In this document: one piece after another, positions 23,249 through 33,012 of the stretch
How the letters are laid out: every line of letters starts with the position of its first letter
Numbering within the stretch: the first letter of the stretch is position 1
NCBI GenBank assembly: GCA_032622095.1
Contig: CP136061.1
Span: 261,982,077 to 262,046,076, forward strand
Direction of reading: 5' to 3'
Length of the DNA: 64,000 nt
Origin: Siphonodentalium dalli
Taxonomy: Eukaryota; Mollusca; Scaphopoda; Gadilida; Siphonodentaliidae
Translations under genes and position numbers: made by a program
The notes under the pieces: generated by a model
The model's database searches: none
Told to the model about the DNA's origin: nothing
The model's input: the letters and a program-made list of their open reading frames with translations, nothing else

Positions 23249-23434
23249 ATTGCTATTTATTCCACACCAATTGACATGAGGCATATTGTATTCAACGGAA
23301 TCCCAGCCATTGAATACATATTAGTAAATACCTCTAGCGGAATACAAGCCAGAACTATTATTGTTGACGTTGTCGCCAAGAAAGATGATGTGCATTACAA
23401 CAATGATCCACTTCGGGTGATGCCCCGAAAATGA
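23249..23434 (+). CDS. Candidate terminal exon, unknown host gene
   Basis: CTGTTATTACAG ends at 23248 and would make a plausible splice acceptor. It is followed by an open frame of 61 codons from ATT GCT ATT, entering in phase 0, to a TGA at 23432. The codon mix (many different codons, balanced third positions) is more gene-like than the surroundings. The peptide contains the stretches VFNGIPAIEYILVN and IIVDVVAKKDD, which I do not recognise. No upstream exon or donor could be paired with it. It may be chance. Confidence 0.22.
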   Translation: MAIYSTPIDMRHIVFNGIPAIEYILVNTSSGIQARTIIVDVVAKKDDVHYNNDPLRVMPRK

Positions 23435-23936
23435 CGGTTATTCAACAGAGTTAAAACAATAAATTTAGCCATAGTATCAATGAAGGTGACAGTACTGGAT
23501 TTAATTTATCTCACACAAAGGTGTAGAATAAATACAGAACATAACTTGCATCATAATCTCGAATCTTTTATCAAACTTGTTGAGGACAGTACATAGTTAT
23601 ATTTTGCTAGAGCAACACATGTATGCTCTAGTGTAATTGTAATATATCCTTGCATCGTCCACAACGAGTTCGATAAAAGATTTCTCAATTAAGATGTGCA
23701 TTATATTATGTCTATTTTTTCAGAGCTTTACACATGTTTGGTTTTGTGTTTATTACACACCCGATCGACATCTGATGATTTCTGAAGAATTATTCCATGG
23801 TATTTCCTGTTATGTGATATTTTATTCTAAATTGCTGGTTTCATTGTCAAGGAGAATGTCATTTACTGGTACATGTATGTCAACGGAAAAGTGTTGTTTC
23901 CTTGGCCTGGATTCATTATAATTAATTTGATTTCAG
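23435..23936. other. Spacer between two candidate exons
   Basis: AT-rich. A 75-codon frame at 23694-23921 after TTTTTTCAG shows no recognisable domain. Confidence 0.35.
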
Positions 23937-24064
23937 TACTCAGATCATTAGTTTATACCTTTAGATATTTCGTCCAAGAGAGTAACGTGACAATTATCGA
24001 TCAGATTGATGAAAAAGATGGCATGGGCTCAGACGAAGAAACGTGGTGTTTTTCAGTTCTATGA
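23937..24064 (+). CDS. Candidate terminal exon, unknown host gene
   Basis: TTTGATTTCAG ends at 23936, a good acceptor context. The frame uses one base from a preceding exon and runs 42 codons to the TGA at 24062. It contains an acidic stretch (IDQIDEKDGMGSDEE) and ends CFSVL. Its phase does not match the exon candidate at 23249-23434, so at most they are alternative last exons. No homologue is recognised. Confidence 0.2.
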
Positions 24065-24156
24065 AAAAATATTAGTTGAACTAGTTCAATAGCTGATTAT
24101 ATTACGATTCTTGAAATTTGATGTGCGACTTAGGTGGACCTAAACCTGGCTATATA

Positions 24157-24260
24157 CAGTAATGCTCTAAGTAATCGACCCCTTAACCACAGAGGAATTA
24201 TGGGTAACTTTTCAGGATTTAGTCGGAAATATGGCTTGTTGCCATTCATTGGAAACTACA
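24157..24260. mobile_element. MITE family B, half copy 5a
   Basis: Left arm only (CAGTAATGCTCTAAGTAATC to TTGCCATTCATTGGAAAC). It is followed after about 8 bp by a complete B in the same orientation, so the left arm was tandemly duplicated. Confidence 0.85.
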
Positions 24261-24268
24261 TGTATATA

Positions 24269-24481
24269 CAGTAATGCTCTAAGTAATCGACCCCTTAACC
24301 ACAGAGGAATTATGGGTAACTTTTCAGGATTTAGTCGGAAATATGGCTTGTTGCCATTCATCAGAAAGCTCTCCCCGAGAGATTTCCGATGAATGGCAAC
24401 AAGCCATATTTCTGACTAAATCCTGAAAAGTTACCCATAATTCTGCTGTGGTTAAGGGGTCGATTACTTAGGGCATTATTG
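24269..24481. mobile_element. MITE family B, copy 5b
   Basis: Complete palindrome, TA on both sides, centre GCTCTCCCCGAGAG. Confidence 0.9.
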
Positions 24482-24999
24482 TATCAACAAAAATCCTACA
24501 AACTTCATGATACATAAAGAATTTCTTGGAATGAGTGATGAAAAAATTTACATCAGATAACCAGACACATATTAACATTACGGGTGGCACTCATGGTCCT
24601 GTTGGATCAGTTCCACACCTTAACGTATGGGAAAATTATCACTAATGTGCATTGTCAAGACTTGTTTGATGTCTCAGATGTATAACAAAGATAATTTGCA
24701 TATCCTGCCAACTTTAGCATATACATATTCCCCGTCTGGGTGATCGTAGGTATTGTAAGAATCACTGTTTTTTTGCCTCTGCTAGAATGATTCATCATCA
24801 CTTCTCCCTAGTAACAAGGATAAAGACGGAGCTGACTTCTCCCTAGTAACAAGGATAAAGACGGAGCTGACAAGACAATTCCTCACCACTCACTCCATGA
24901 ATTAAGATTTCTTTCTAAGATTCCTCGGATTCCTCCATAAGATATATTCAGTCAGGTTAGATAACAGTTCTGGGGACTCATACGTAAATGTTCAAGGTA
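24482..24999. other. Spacer with a 35-bp tandem duplication
   Basis: CTTCTCCCTAGTAACAAGGA followed by TAAAGACGGAGCTGA occurs twice at about 24800-24870. Otherwise nothing is recognised. Confidence 0.6.
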
Positions 25000-25212
25000 C
25001 AGTAATGCCCTAAGTAATCGACTCCTTAACCACAGCAGAATTATGGGTAACTTTTCAGGATTTAGTCGGAAATATGGCTTGTTGCCATTCATTGGAAAGC
25101 TCTCAGTGAGAGCTTTCCGATGAATTTCAACAAGCCATATTTCCGACTAAATCCTGAAAAGTTACCCATAATTCTGCTGTGGTTAAGGAGTCGATTACTT
25201 AGAGCATTACTG
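25000..25212. mobile_element. MITE family B, copy 6
   Basis: Complete palindrome flanked by TA. One arm has GAATTTCAACAAGCC where the other keeps GGCTTGTTGCCATTC. Confidence 0.9.
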
Positions 25213-25345
25213 TACCAGTCTATCTCAAACACAGTGGATTATAATGAAATCTTGGTCTGCGCTTGAACTGTCAAGGTACTAGTCTCATTTTAGACCCTGT
25301 AGGCATCTTAAGTACTCTTCACACATACATGTATATATATATATA

Positions 25346-25890
25346 CAGCTATGCTCTAATTAATCGACCCTCCTTAATGACGCAGACCACAGATATTACT
25401 GCATTACTCGACCGCATCGATGCGTTTTACCGTGATCAGTCCTACCGTGGCCGACCTTGGTACCACCTTGCGTTCGCATTTTCATACAATGTTTATATGA
25501 ATTTTTTGTTGTTTTTTAGTTAGAATTATAATCACCACAGAGAGTGTATATTTCTGTCATCGTGCGACTGTGCATTGATGATGCAAATGTCGGTCAGTGA
25601 CCAAGTTCAAATGTTGAATAAACTGTAAACAAATTATTAATTGAAATATTGTTTTGTGTATAGTTAATGCAGTACATGGCGCTCACGAAAAACTGGACTG
25701 GGTGAAGCAGGTCTTGTTAAAAATTAATGTGGAGTACGGCGGTCGCACAAAATTATCACAAGTACCACAGTAACATTTAATACCTGCAGATGCTGAATGT
25801 CAACCTGTTGACCGTGGTTGAATAACGGTACAACCGCTGTCATTAACACCCGACAACCCTGTTAAAGGGGGTTGATTAATTAGAGCATAG
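25346..25890. mobile_element. Long relative of family B with a different interior
   Basis: The left end TA-CAGCTATGCTCTAATTAATC and right end GGTTGATTAATTAGAGCATAG form inverted repeats of about 29 bp, related to the B end CAGTAATGCTCTAATTAATC. The interior of about 480 bp is not palindromic and is richer in GC and CpG than its surroundings. Part of it is open in the + frame ending at 25523, with a GRPWYHLAFAF-like stretch. It may be closer to an autonomous parent or may have captured host DNA. No DDE motif is recognised. Confidence 0.65.
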
Positions 25891-25894
25891 ATTT

Positions 25895-26100
25895 ATACTA
25901 GACCCAGGTATAACAGTTGGAAAGACCCGACTTAAATAAAGAGAATAGTTGGGCGCGAAGCGTCCGGGATGGTAGAAAAGATCGAGTGATCTTTTCCTTC
26001 GCCCCACGAAGACCCGACTTGGTAAGAATACAACATTTATATATCCAATCAGATGATCCGGTTTCAACAATAACAATAGGTTAGTCAAGAAAAGGAATAC
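25895..26100. other. Short spacer with a hairpin
   Basis: GAAAAGATCGAGTGATCTTTTC forms a short perfect hairpin near 25976-25997, within a locally GC-richer sequence (GGGCGCGAAGCGTCCGGG). Its function is unknown. Confidence 0.5.
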
Positions 26101-26183
26101 TCATGTGGAAACCAATAGGATTTTATCAAAGTGTTGACACATATTTTATTGTTTCATCCCGTGAGGTCTCAATACAAATTTAA

Positions 26184-26506
26184 CCCTTTCTATAGGTCAT
26201 TTGTTGAACTTATTATCTACATTTCCCTCCATAAATAGGGCTCCTTCTGCACTTTTATTTATCTGTCGTCTGCTTTTATCACCTTAACATCCCTCCAAAT
26301 GAATAATAAACCATTTCGATGTAAACTGTTTTAACCCTTTCATTGCCATGTCTGATTTTATCTATAAGAGCTCTTTCCATCAATGTATCACATTATTATA
26401 ATCAATAAATTTGAAAAATGATCAAGGAAATATGGGTTGATACAAAAATCGGACTTGGCACTGAAAGGGTTAACTGACTGGGAGAATCCATTTAGTATAG
26501 AAAGGG
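26184..26506 (+). mobile_element. TTAA element family F, copy 3
   Basis: It is flanked by TTAA at 26180-26183 and 26507-26510. The ends CCCTTTCTATA and TATAGAAAGGG are inverted repeats. The element is split by a nested H element at 26335-26469. Subtracting it gives a body of about 184 bp matching 20178-20346. Confidence 0.85.
26335..26469. mobile_element. TTAA element family H, copy 1, nested in F
   Basis: It is flanked by TTAA at 26331-26334 and 26470-26473. The ends CCCTTTCATTGCCA and TGGCACTGAAAGGG are inverted repeats. It lacks the shared hairpin module. Confidence 0.88.
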
Positions 26507-26617
26507 TTAATATGGATACACATAAAAATGTCAGACCAACTTGCATCCATACTCTATTGAACGCAACAAAATCGACATCCATTACTTATATTTACACTCA
26601 ACTCAGTCAACAATTAA

Positions 26618-26855
26618 CTCTTTGAGTGCCAGGGGCCGATCTCATCGGCCCTAAAACCTACAAAATAAGTCTGTTAAAGAATATAAGAATAAATTATTAA
26701 AATTGTAAAAAATTGTAAAAAAAATAAATAAATTGTTAGGCCAATGCATTCTCTTATATATGCGAGGCGACCTATGGTCGACTCGCATATATAAGAGAAT
26801 GCATTGGCACAGGGTATATGGGTTGATACAAAAATCGGACCTGGCACTGAAAGGG
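26618..26855. mobile_element. TTAA element family H, copy 2, carrying the shared hairpin
   Basis: It is flanked by TTAA at 26614-26617 and 26856-26859. The left end is CTCTTTGAGTGCCAGG and the right end is CCTGGCACTGAAAGGG. The right arm GGGTTGATACAAAAATCGGA matches the 135-bp H element at 26335-26469. Unlike that copy it holds an AT-rich stretch, one intact 69-bp cassette and CACAGGGTA. Confidence 0.88.
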
Positions 26856-27112
26856 TTAAAAGAGCATTAAGCGCCCATTTCCAAAGTTATTCTCTGTAGC
26901 TCATTGCAAGTTGTGGCTACACAAAAATGGAAGCAAGTAGGGGTTAGAGTGACATAATTTTGGCCAACCAACTTCCTGCATTCATGTTCCACAGCGCGAA
27001 TGCATGTGTGAGTGTAAATATTATCTGAAAATTTCCAGAACCACTCATTAATGAGTAATGAGAAAGGATATAATAAAGTTTCATCATGTGATTTTACTTA
27101 CGCTTCATTTGA

Positions 27113-27470
27113 TCATGCCATGAATCTCTACTCTGGCTAACACCCGTAGAGATCATATTCCAGTACAAAATCTGGGAACTTTTTGATGTGCTGACCCGTT
27201 CTGATAGGGAACATTATAACATTGAACAAACAAGGCAGGGAAAATATTTCTTTGTTAATACTTGTTCCTCAATAATCTACTTCACATTAGGGAGTGGTCC
27301 CAGCTTGATATTGCATACTTTTATTCGCCCTTAGAGCCGATATTGCAATAAACAGGAGAAATTCAATAATTGTAAGCAACGCAAAGCAGAATTGCTGACA
27401 AAGTCATTTAAATCGTGCAATTTTGAGTTGGGACCTTCACATACAGTGAAGTACATTATTAGCTCTGTTA
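27113..27470. repeat. Foldback family I, copy 1
   Basis: It shares ATGAATCTCTACTCTGGCTA, AGATCATATTCCA, AGTACAAAA and GGGAACTTTTTGATGT with the element at 30756-31255. An inner inverted segment (CCTCAATAATCTACTTCACA versus GTGAAGTACATTATTAG) also folds back. Confidence 0.65.
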
Positions 27471-28500
27471 TGACCCATCACCCTATTAGAGTCGCCGTTA
27501 ACTGCGACCGGTTTTTCTAATTGCTGTATGCGAATCGTGGCTAGAATTGAACCGCGTGTTCCTTGATTGATTTCATTTCAACGTAGTAATAAAGATATTG
27601 TCTTTCATATCCTTGCATTCCTTAACGTTTCATCTACTGGCGCTGGTGGAACATAACACCATAGAGATTCATGACATGATCTCAGCTTTATCTGACTTGA
27701 CCCATTTTATAAATGACCTAATTCTCTCACAGAATCACATGATAGCATATTAGAAATCCAAACAGTAGTCACCATGTTTATGAACACCCACTACTCTGCC
27801 CTAGTGGGGCCCACATAAGAATACATATCGCCAGCATCTAAAGGTTTCAATCACCCATTACACTGCTTTTTCTCTCCATTATCACCTCATGTGTGTTTTA
27901 TAGGACTAAACCACAGTGAACCTAATGCCTTTTTAATACCCGAATGTCAATTACCAATCCATAAATCAGTTTTATTCCACATGTTCCATAAAACATTGTA
28001 TATCACACATTCAATATACATAGATACCTCTTTGTGAACCTCCCTGCGGGCCAATTCAATTATTCTACAGAAATATTATCTGCGGACTTAATAACCAATC
28101 ATTTTATATTTCTTCGAGTTTGACCTTGTGCCGAGTTCATTAGGTCTCCGTGATTTTGTAGAATACAATGACCGGACTGCACGTTGACCATCATTATTCC
28201 ACAAATCTTCATAACAAATTGGTCCAATCAACTGTCGCTTTGTCTTTTTAATTGCTTGACGATTGTAAGCTAAATTGAGTGTGTCCCCGAAGGACGTGGG
28301 TCACACGACAGATTGAAGGTTGTTTCAGAGGGCAGGTGTTAGTCTGCTTTTAAAGCAGGAATTAAAATAAAAGAAATATGACTCCTACGTGATCAATTCT
28401 CCGGGCCCATTTCTCTCAGGGTCCATCTGGGTGTTTCCTATGTAGCAGAAATATAAGGGATATTCATTCATTTGAAGGCACTCTAAATCTGGTCGTTTAT
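27471..28500. other. Unassigned, apparently single-copy region
   Basis: No match to any repeat in the window and no open gene. It is one of the longest stretches here without recognisable repeats, so a candidate for intron or regulatory DNA. This is inference only. Confidence 0.35.
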
Positions 28501-28501
28501 A

Positions 28502-28712
28502 GGACCATCTCCTTTTATTCTTAACATAATATATGCAACAAATGAACGAATTTGAGCCATGGATCAGTGGAAATTACGCTCATGTGCTCTACGAACGATA
28601 CAAACAACATGGTAATTATAATGAAAATGAGTTTATGGCTTGAGTCATTTTCATTAAAATTACCATGTTGTTCGCATTTTTCATATAGCGCATGAGTGTA
28701 TTTTGCACAATT
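28502..28712. repeat. Foldback family J, copy 1
   Basis: It begins GGACCATCTCCTTTTATTC. The centre GGTAATTATAATGAAAATGA pairs with TCATTTTCATTAAAATTACC, and outer arms ATGTGCTCTACGAACGAT pair with the ATAGCGCATGAG side. The same blocks recur at 48697-49533. Confidence 0.7.
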
Positions 28713-29708
28713 CCCCCATGTAAAAAATAAATAACATTGCTTGATCGCTTGAACATGCACATTCCAACCTTCAATTAAAATTGTAGCTTCTGTGGTCCCA
28801 CTTACCATGCAATTTGTCTTCACGTTCCTAGTGTTTTTGATTAATTTTGGAATATTTAGAGAATTTGTTGAAATTTGTTAGATCTTGCCCACAGATGTTG
28901 GTGATATCGTGATATCTGAGTTTAATATTTAATGTTGTTATGTTGTTTGGGGTGGGGAGTTAATGGTGGTTAAATTTTGCAATATATTCAGAGATATTAA
29001 AAAAAAAAATCTTTTTAACCTTGCTCAATTATCAAGTTGTTTCACTTTAAAATAACTGACCCCCAATTTTTCAGATTTTTATCTCTACAAATCATCAAAG
29101 TAACCTTTCTAATGTCAAAGTAACTATGGTTCTTATGGATTGTAAGTACTCAATTTCCGCGACGTCATTGTAGAGGGGACTTGTCTCCGGCTCTCATCAG
29201 CAGGGTACCTCTCAACATGTGCTCAGACAGACTTGATTCTAAATCTGTCTCTGTGACTTACGCTTCAGTACCAACTCATCAATAGAGGCAACTAAATCAG
29301 TTAAAATTGACGTTCTGTATCTCTCGCCTCGAGCAAAATTGTAGCTAGTTACAAGCTTAGCCATTATTTAAACTTAAACTCCTTTTTTGTCATGAGATTT
29401 CCTCACAGATAATTTCCTTTGCGGTAAAGTTTCCGGAGACCTTAGCAGGTGTTATTGGTTTGACCTTGTCCTGACCTTCCATATGTCAAGACATTTCCTA
29501 AAACAGTAATGTGTAACTGGAGGGGGTGAATACAGGGAACCAATCTCTGTTATTATCAAAGGGTGGCTTCGCCAGTGAGACAGAATATAATCTATATAAA
29601 ATATAATCAAATAGCAGGTAAATGTAGACTTGACATTAAATATAGAGATTGAAATGGGATTGGAATATGATATCCTTAGTAGGCACTGGCCTGAAAATAA
29701 GGTACTGG
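28713..29708. other. Unassigned region
   Basis: No gene or known repeat is seen. AT-rich with A-runs near 29000. Confidence 0.4.
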
Positions 29709-29752
29709 GCATTTACAGAATGAGGTCCCCGGCAGAGATTCACCCTTCTCTG
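29709..29752. repeat. Family C fragment, copy 5
   Basis: GGGCATTTACAGAATGAGGT and GAGATTCACCCTTCTCTG only. It abuts an A element. Confidence 0.6.
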
Positions 29753-29756
29753 TTTA

Positions 29757-30367
29757 CCCTTTACCCAACAAAACGGCCCTGTGCCAATGCATTCTCTTAT
29801 ATATGCGAGTCGACCATAGGTTGCCTCGCATATATAAGAGAATGCATTGGCTTAACACATATTAAAAATGATAAAATTGTCAAAGAATGTAGAAAAATAT
29901 TAGAAAAATTGTTAAAAAATGTAAGATTTTTTTTTTTTTTTGGCCAATGCATTCTCTTATATATGCGAGTCGACCATAGGTCGCCTCGCATATATAAGAG
30001 AATGCATTGGCTTAACACATATTAAAAATGATAGAAATGTAGAAATGTAGAAATATATTATAAAAATTGTTAAAAAATGTAAGAAAAAATTGTTAAAGAA
30101 TGTAAGAAAAAATGGTAAAACGTGTTAAAAAATGAATTTTTTTTAGGCCAATGCATTCTCTTATATATGTGAGGTGCCCTATGGTCGACTCGCATATATA
30201 AGAGAATGCATTGACACAGGGCATAACTGTAACTATCACAATGTGGTCAATGAGCCGGTTCCAATGATATCCATATTAGTATGGTTCTATTGAGACAGAC
30301 CCAAGATAATTTAGGCTGTTGCAGCTTCATTTGGGCTATTTTTCTGGGCGTTTTGTTTGGTAAAGGG
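29757..30367 (+). mobile_element. MITE family A, copy 6, with an extra cassette
   Basis: At 611 bp it is the longest A copy. It has three 69-bp cassettes (29782-29850, 29942-30010 and about 30148-30216) instead of two. The first two share the left orientation (GAGTCGACCATAGG) and are each followed by TTAACACATATTAAAAATGA, so the left cassette plus spacer was duplicated. The left flank is TTTA (a mutated target) and the right flank is TTAA (30368-30371). Confidence 0.9.
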
Positions 30368-30471
30368 TTAACTGTTATTCAGGATGAAGGGTGATATGGG
30401 ATGACACCCTCACTTTTATGTTTGAAAACTGGTGAACTGAATAGATGGATTGAAGAGTTAAATAGGGTTCA

Positions 30472-30656
30472 CCCTTTCACGATGGGAGCTGCGCTGGTGC
30501 AGCATTAACGATCCTGTGCCAGTGCATTCTCATATATATGTGAGCCTCCCATGGGGAGCCTTGCATATATAAGAGAACACACTGGCTGTTAAGGTAAATA
30601 TTGTTAGGCCAATGCATTCTCTTATTTATATTCAGGAAGCTCCTGTTATGAAAGGG
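30472..30656 (+). mobile_element. MITE family G, copy 4
   Basis: CCCTTTCACGATGGGAGCTG at the left and AGCTCCTGTTATGAAAGGG at the right, flanked by TTCA and TTTA (degraded TTAA). One cassette has loop CTCCCATGGGGAG. The second cassette is reduced to its left arm. Confidence 0.85.
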
Positions 30657-30755
30657 TTTAATTAAGTTTTTGGTCTCCTGAATCAGAACGGATCTTCTCA
30701 ATTGATTTACTGCGAACTCACTTTATGTTTATCTCAATTGGGACAGTGTTAGATA

Positions 30756-31255
30756 ATGTCATGAATCTCTACTCTGGCTAACACGACTAGAGATCATATT
30801 CCACCAGTACAAAACCTTGGAACTGTTTCATGTTGTGACAGGGTACCTTATAAAGTAAAAAAATAACGCGGGGAATATATTTCTTAGTTATTATCTGTTT
30901 CTTAATAATGTACTCCACTGTAAGTAAAGGTCCCATCTTTGCACTATATAAGTGACTTTGTGAGCGAATTTGCTCAACCGGACTTACAATTATAGAATTT
31001 CCCCCAGGTAATTATTCAATGATTATTGCGATATCGGCTTACAAAGTCGCAAAAAACTTGTAATCTCAAGCTGGAACCACCACATAATGTGAATTAGATT
31101 ATTGAGGAACAATTATTAACAAAGAAATATATTCCCTGCCTTGTTTGTTCAATGTAATAACAAAGAAATATGTTACCTGCATTGTTTTTTCAATGTTATA
31201 CACTTCCCTGTCAGAACATCAAAAAGTTCCCAGGTTTTGTACTGGTGAAATATGA
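30756..31255. repeat. Foldback family I, copy 2 (both arms)
   Basis: The left arm CCACCAGTACAAAACCTTGG is mirrored at the right by CCCAGGTTTTGTACTGGTGA. Inner arms (CTTAATAATGTACTCCACTG and TAGATTATTGAGGAAC) also pair. The start of a frame at 31170-31427 lies in the right arm and is not a gene. Confidence 0.75.
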
Positions 31256-31767
31256 AGAGCGTCGCTACAGCAGGGACAGTGTAGGCAAGGCTCAAAATAA
31301 GTGGCCGGTCACGGTCATTGTCCGACGAAAAATAGCTTATGTCACTTCTGTATCTGTCGGACATTTAGTCCAATACAATTCTTTAAACAATCTGTATCTG
31401 TCCAAGGAGCCACTTCTGGCCAAATAGGACATTGAAACTAAAAAATAGTTCTTTTTTAATTTCAGATCAATTCATAGTGAATATAATTATGTCGAATTGC
31501 ATGTCTATTTATTAATCAATGTAAAGTTTTTGAACTAGGCTTTTTCCTAGGTGGCAATTGGATCATGATGCTCACTAAAATGTGTGTGCATCATTGACGA
31601 ATAATAAGTCGATTGGAAATTTAAATACTGTCTCATACAGTACATCTGAAAATTTGACAGGCACCATTTTGAAATGACCAACACCATCAATTTGGTGCCT
31701 GTCATTTTGACAGTCGGTAAAAAAATAATTATTTTGAGCCTTGAGTGTAGGCGATCGAGTTTTTTCA
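31256..31767. other. Unassigned spacer
   Basis: A short inverted pair (TTTGACAGGCACCATTTTGA / AATTTGGTGCCTGTCATTTT) lies near 31655-31715. Nothing else is recognised. Confidence 0.5.
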
Positions 31768-31771
31768 TTAA

Positions 31772-32164
31772 CCCTTTACCCAACAGAAGGGCCCTGTGCC
31801 AATGCATTCTCGTATATATGCGAGTCGACCATAGGTCGCCTCACATATATAAGAGAATGCATTGGCTTAACACATTAAAAATTATAAAATTGTTAAAGAA
31901 TGTAAGAAAAAATGGTAAAAAGTGTTAAAAAAAAGAATTTTTTTATGCCAATGCATTCTCTTATATATGCGAGGCGACCTATGGTCGACTCGCATATATA
32001 AGAGAATGCATTGGCACAGGGCATAACTGTAACTATCACAATGTGGTCAAGGAGCCGGTTCCAATGATATCCATATTTGTATGGTTCTATTGAGACAGAC
32101 CGAAGATATTTTAGGCTGTTGAAGCTTTATTTGGCCGGTTTTGACCGGTTTGTTGGGTAAAGGG
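31772..32164 (+). mobile_element. MITE family A, copy 7
   Basis: Intact TTAA on both sides (31768-31771 and 32165-32168), both cassettes present, with single-base changes in the left cassette (CTCGTATATATG and CCTCACATAT). Confidence 0.93.
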
Positions 32165-32345
32165 TTAAAGGTACAGCAAAAATTCTATTCCACTGCATAG
32201 AACATTGGGAAAGAAACACATTGAAGAAGAACAAGTTAAATATGTGACAGACATGAGGTGATAATTATTCATTAGCCGGCTACAAATCATGAGGCACCCC
32301 ATGAGAGGCACCCCATGAGGCACAGGTTACAGCTTTCACAGCCTG

Positions 32346-32756
32346 TGAATAGTGTGGCAGTCATTTACACAATGGGGTCCCCCAGCGGGTGAATGTAGTG
32401 ACGCTATCCAGCACAGCGGGCTAGCATCACCAAATTCACCTTGTGGGGACCTCATTCTGCTTAGGCCTTATCTTCTGGGAAGTTTCTGTAGTCTAAAATT
32501 AACATTGTTTTTACTTATTTTTCCCTTCTGGGAAGTTTCTATATCCCTTAATTAGCAGAAGATAAATTGCATAATCGAGGTGACTATTAATGGGTGAACG
32601 TCACCAACTTCAACTGGGGAAATTCAATCTGATCCTAGGGCTCTTATAGCAGTTGAGGCCTAAATAGAATGAGGTTCCCAGAGGGTGAATTTGGTGACTC
32701 TAGCTCGGGACCTCATTCGTAAAATGACAGACACACTATTTGCAGGCTTGTAGGCA
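32346..32756. repeat. Family C foldback repeat, copy 6
   Basis: GAATAGTGTGGCAGTCATTT at the left, full C middle, and AATGACAGACACACTATTTG at the right. The right-hand hairpin is shortened. It is immediately followed by another C. Confidence 0.85.
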
Positions 32757-33012
32757 AGCCTTGAAATAGGGTGTCTGTCATTTGCAGAATGAGGTCCCCA
32801 GAGGGTGAATTTAGTGATGCTACCCTGCATAGCGGGCTAGCATTACCAAATTCACCCTCTGGGAACCTCATTCTGCTGTGGTGTAAGCAGAATGAGGTCC
32901 CCAGAGGGTGAATTTGGTGATGCTAGCCCGCTGTGCGGGGTAGCATCACTAAATTCACCCTCTGGGGACCTCATTCTGCAAATGACAGACACACTATTTG
33001 AAGGCTTGCTTG
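32757..33012. repeat. Family C foldback repeat, copy 7 (compact)
   Basis: It consists of two back-to-back CAGAATGAGGTCCCC hairpins without the usual middle, with ends GAAATAGGGTGTCTGTCATT and AATGACAGACACACTATTTG. It joins copy 6 at TGTAGGCAAGCC. Confidence 0.88.

Noticed and set aside
28502-28712. microRNA precursor at the central hairpin of J
   Set aside because: The same hairpin recurs at 48.7-49.5 kb within a larger foldback repeat, so it is better explained as a repeat arm.
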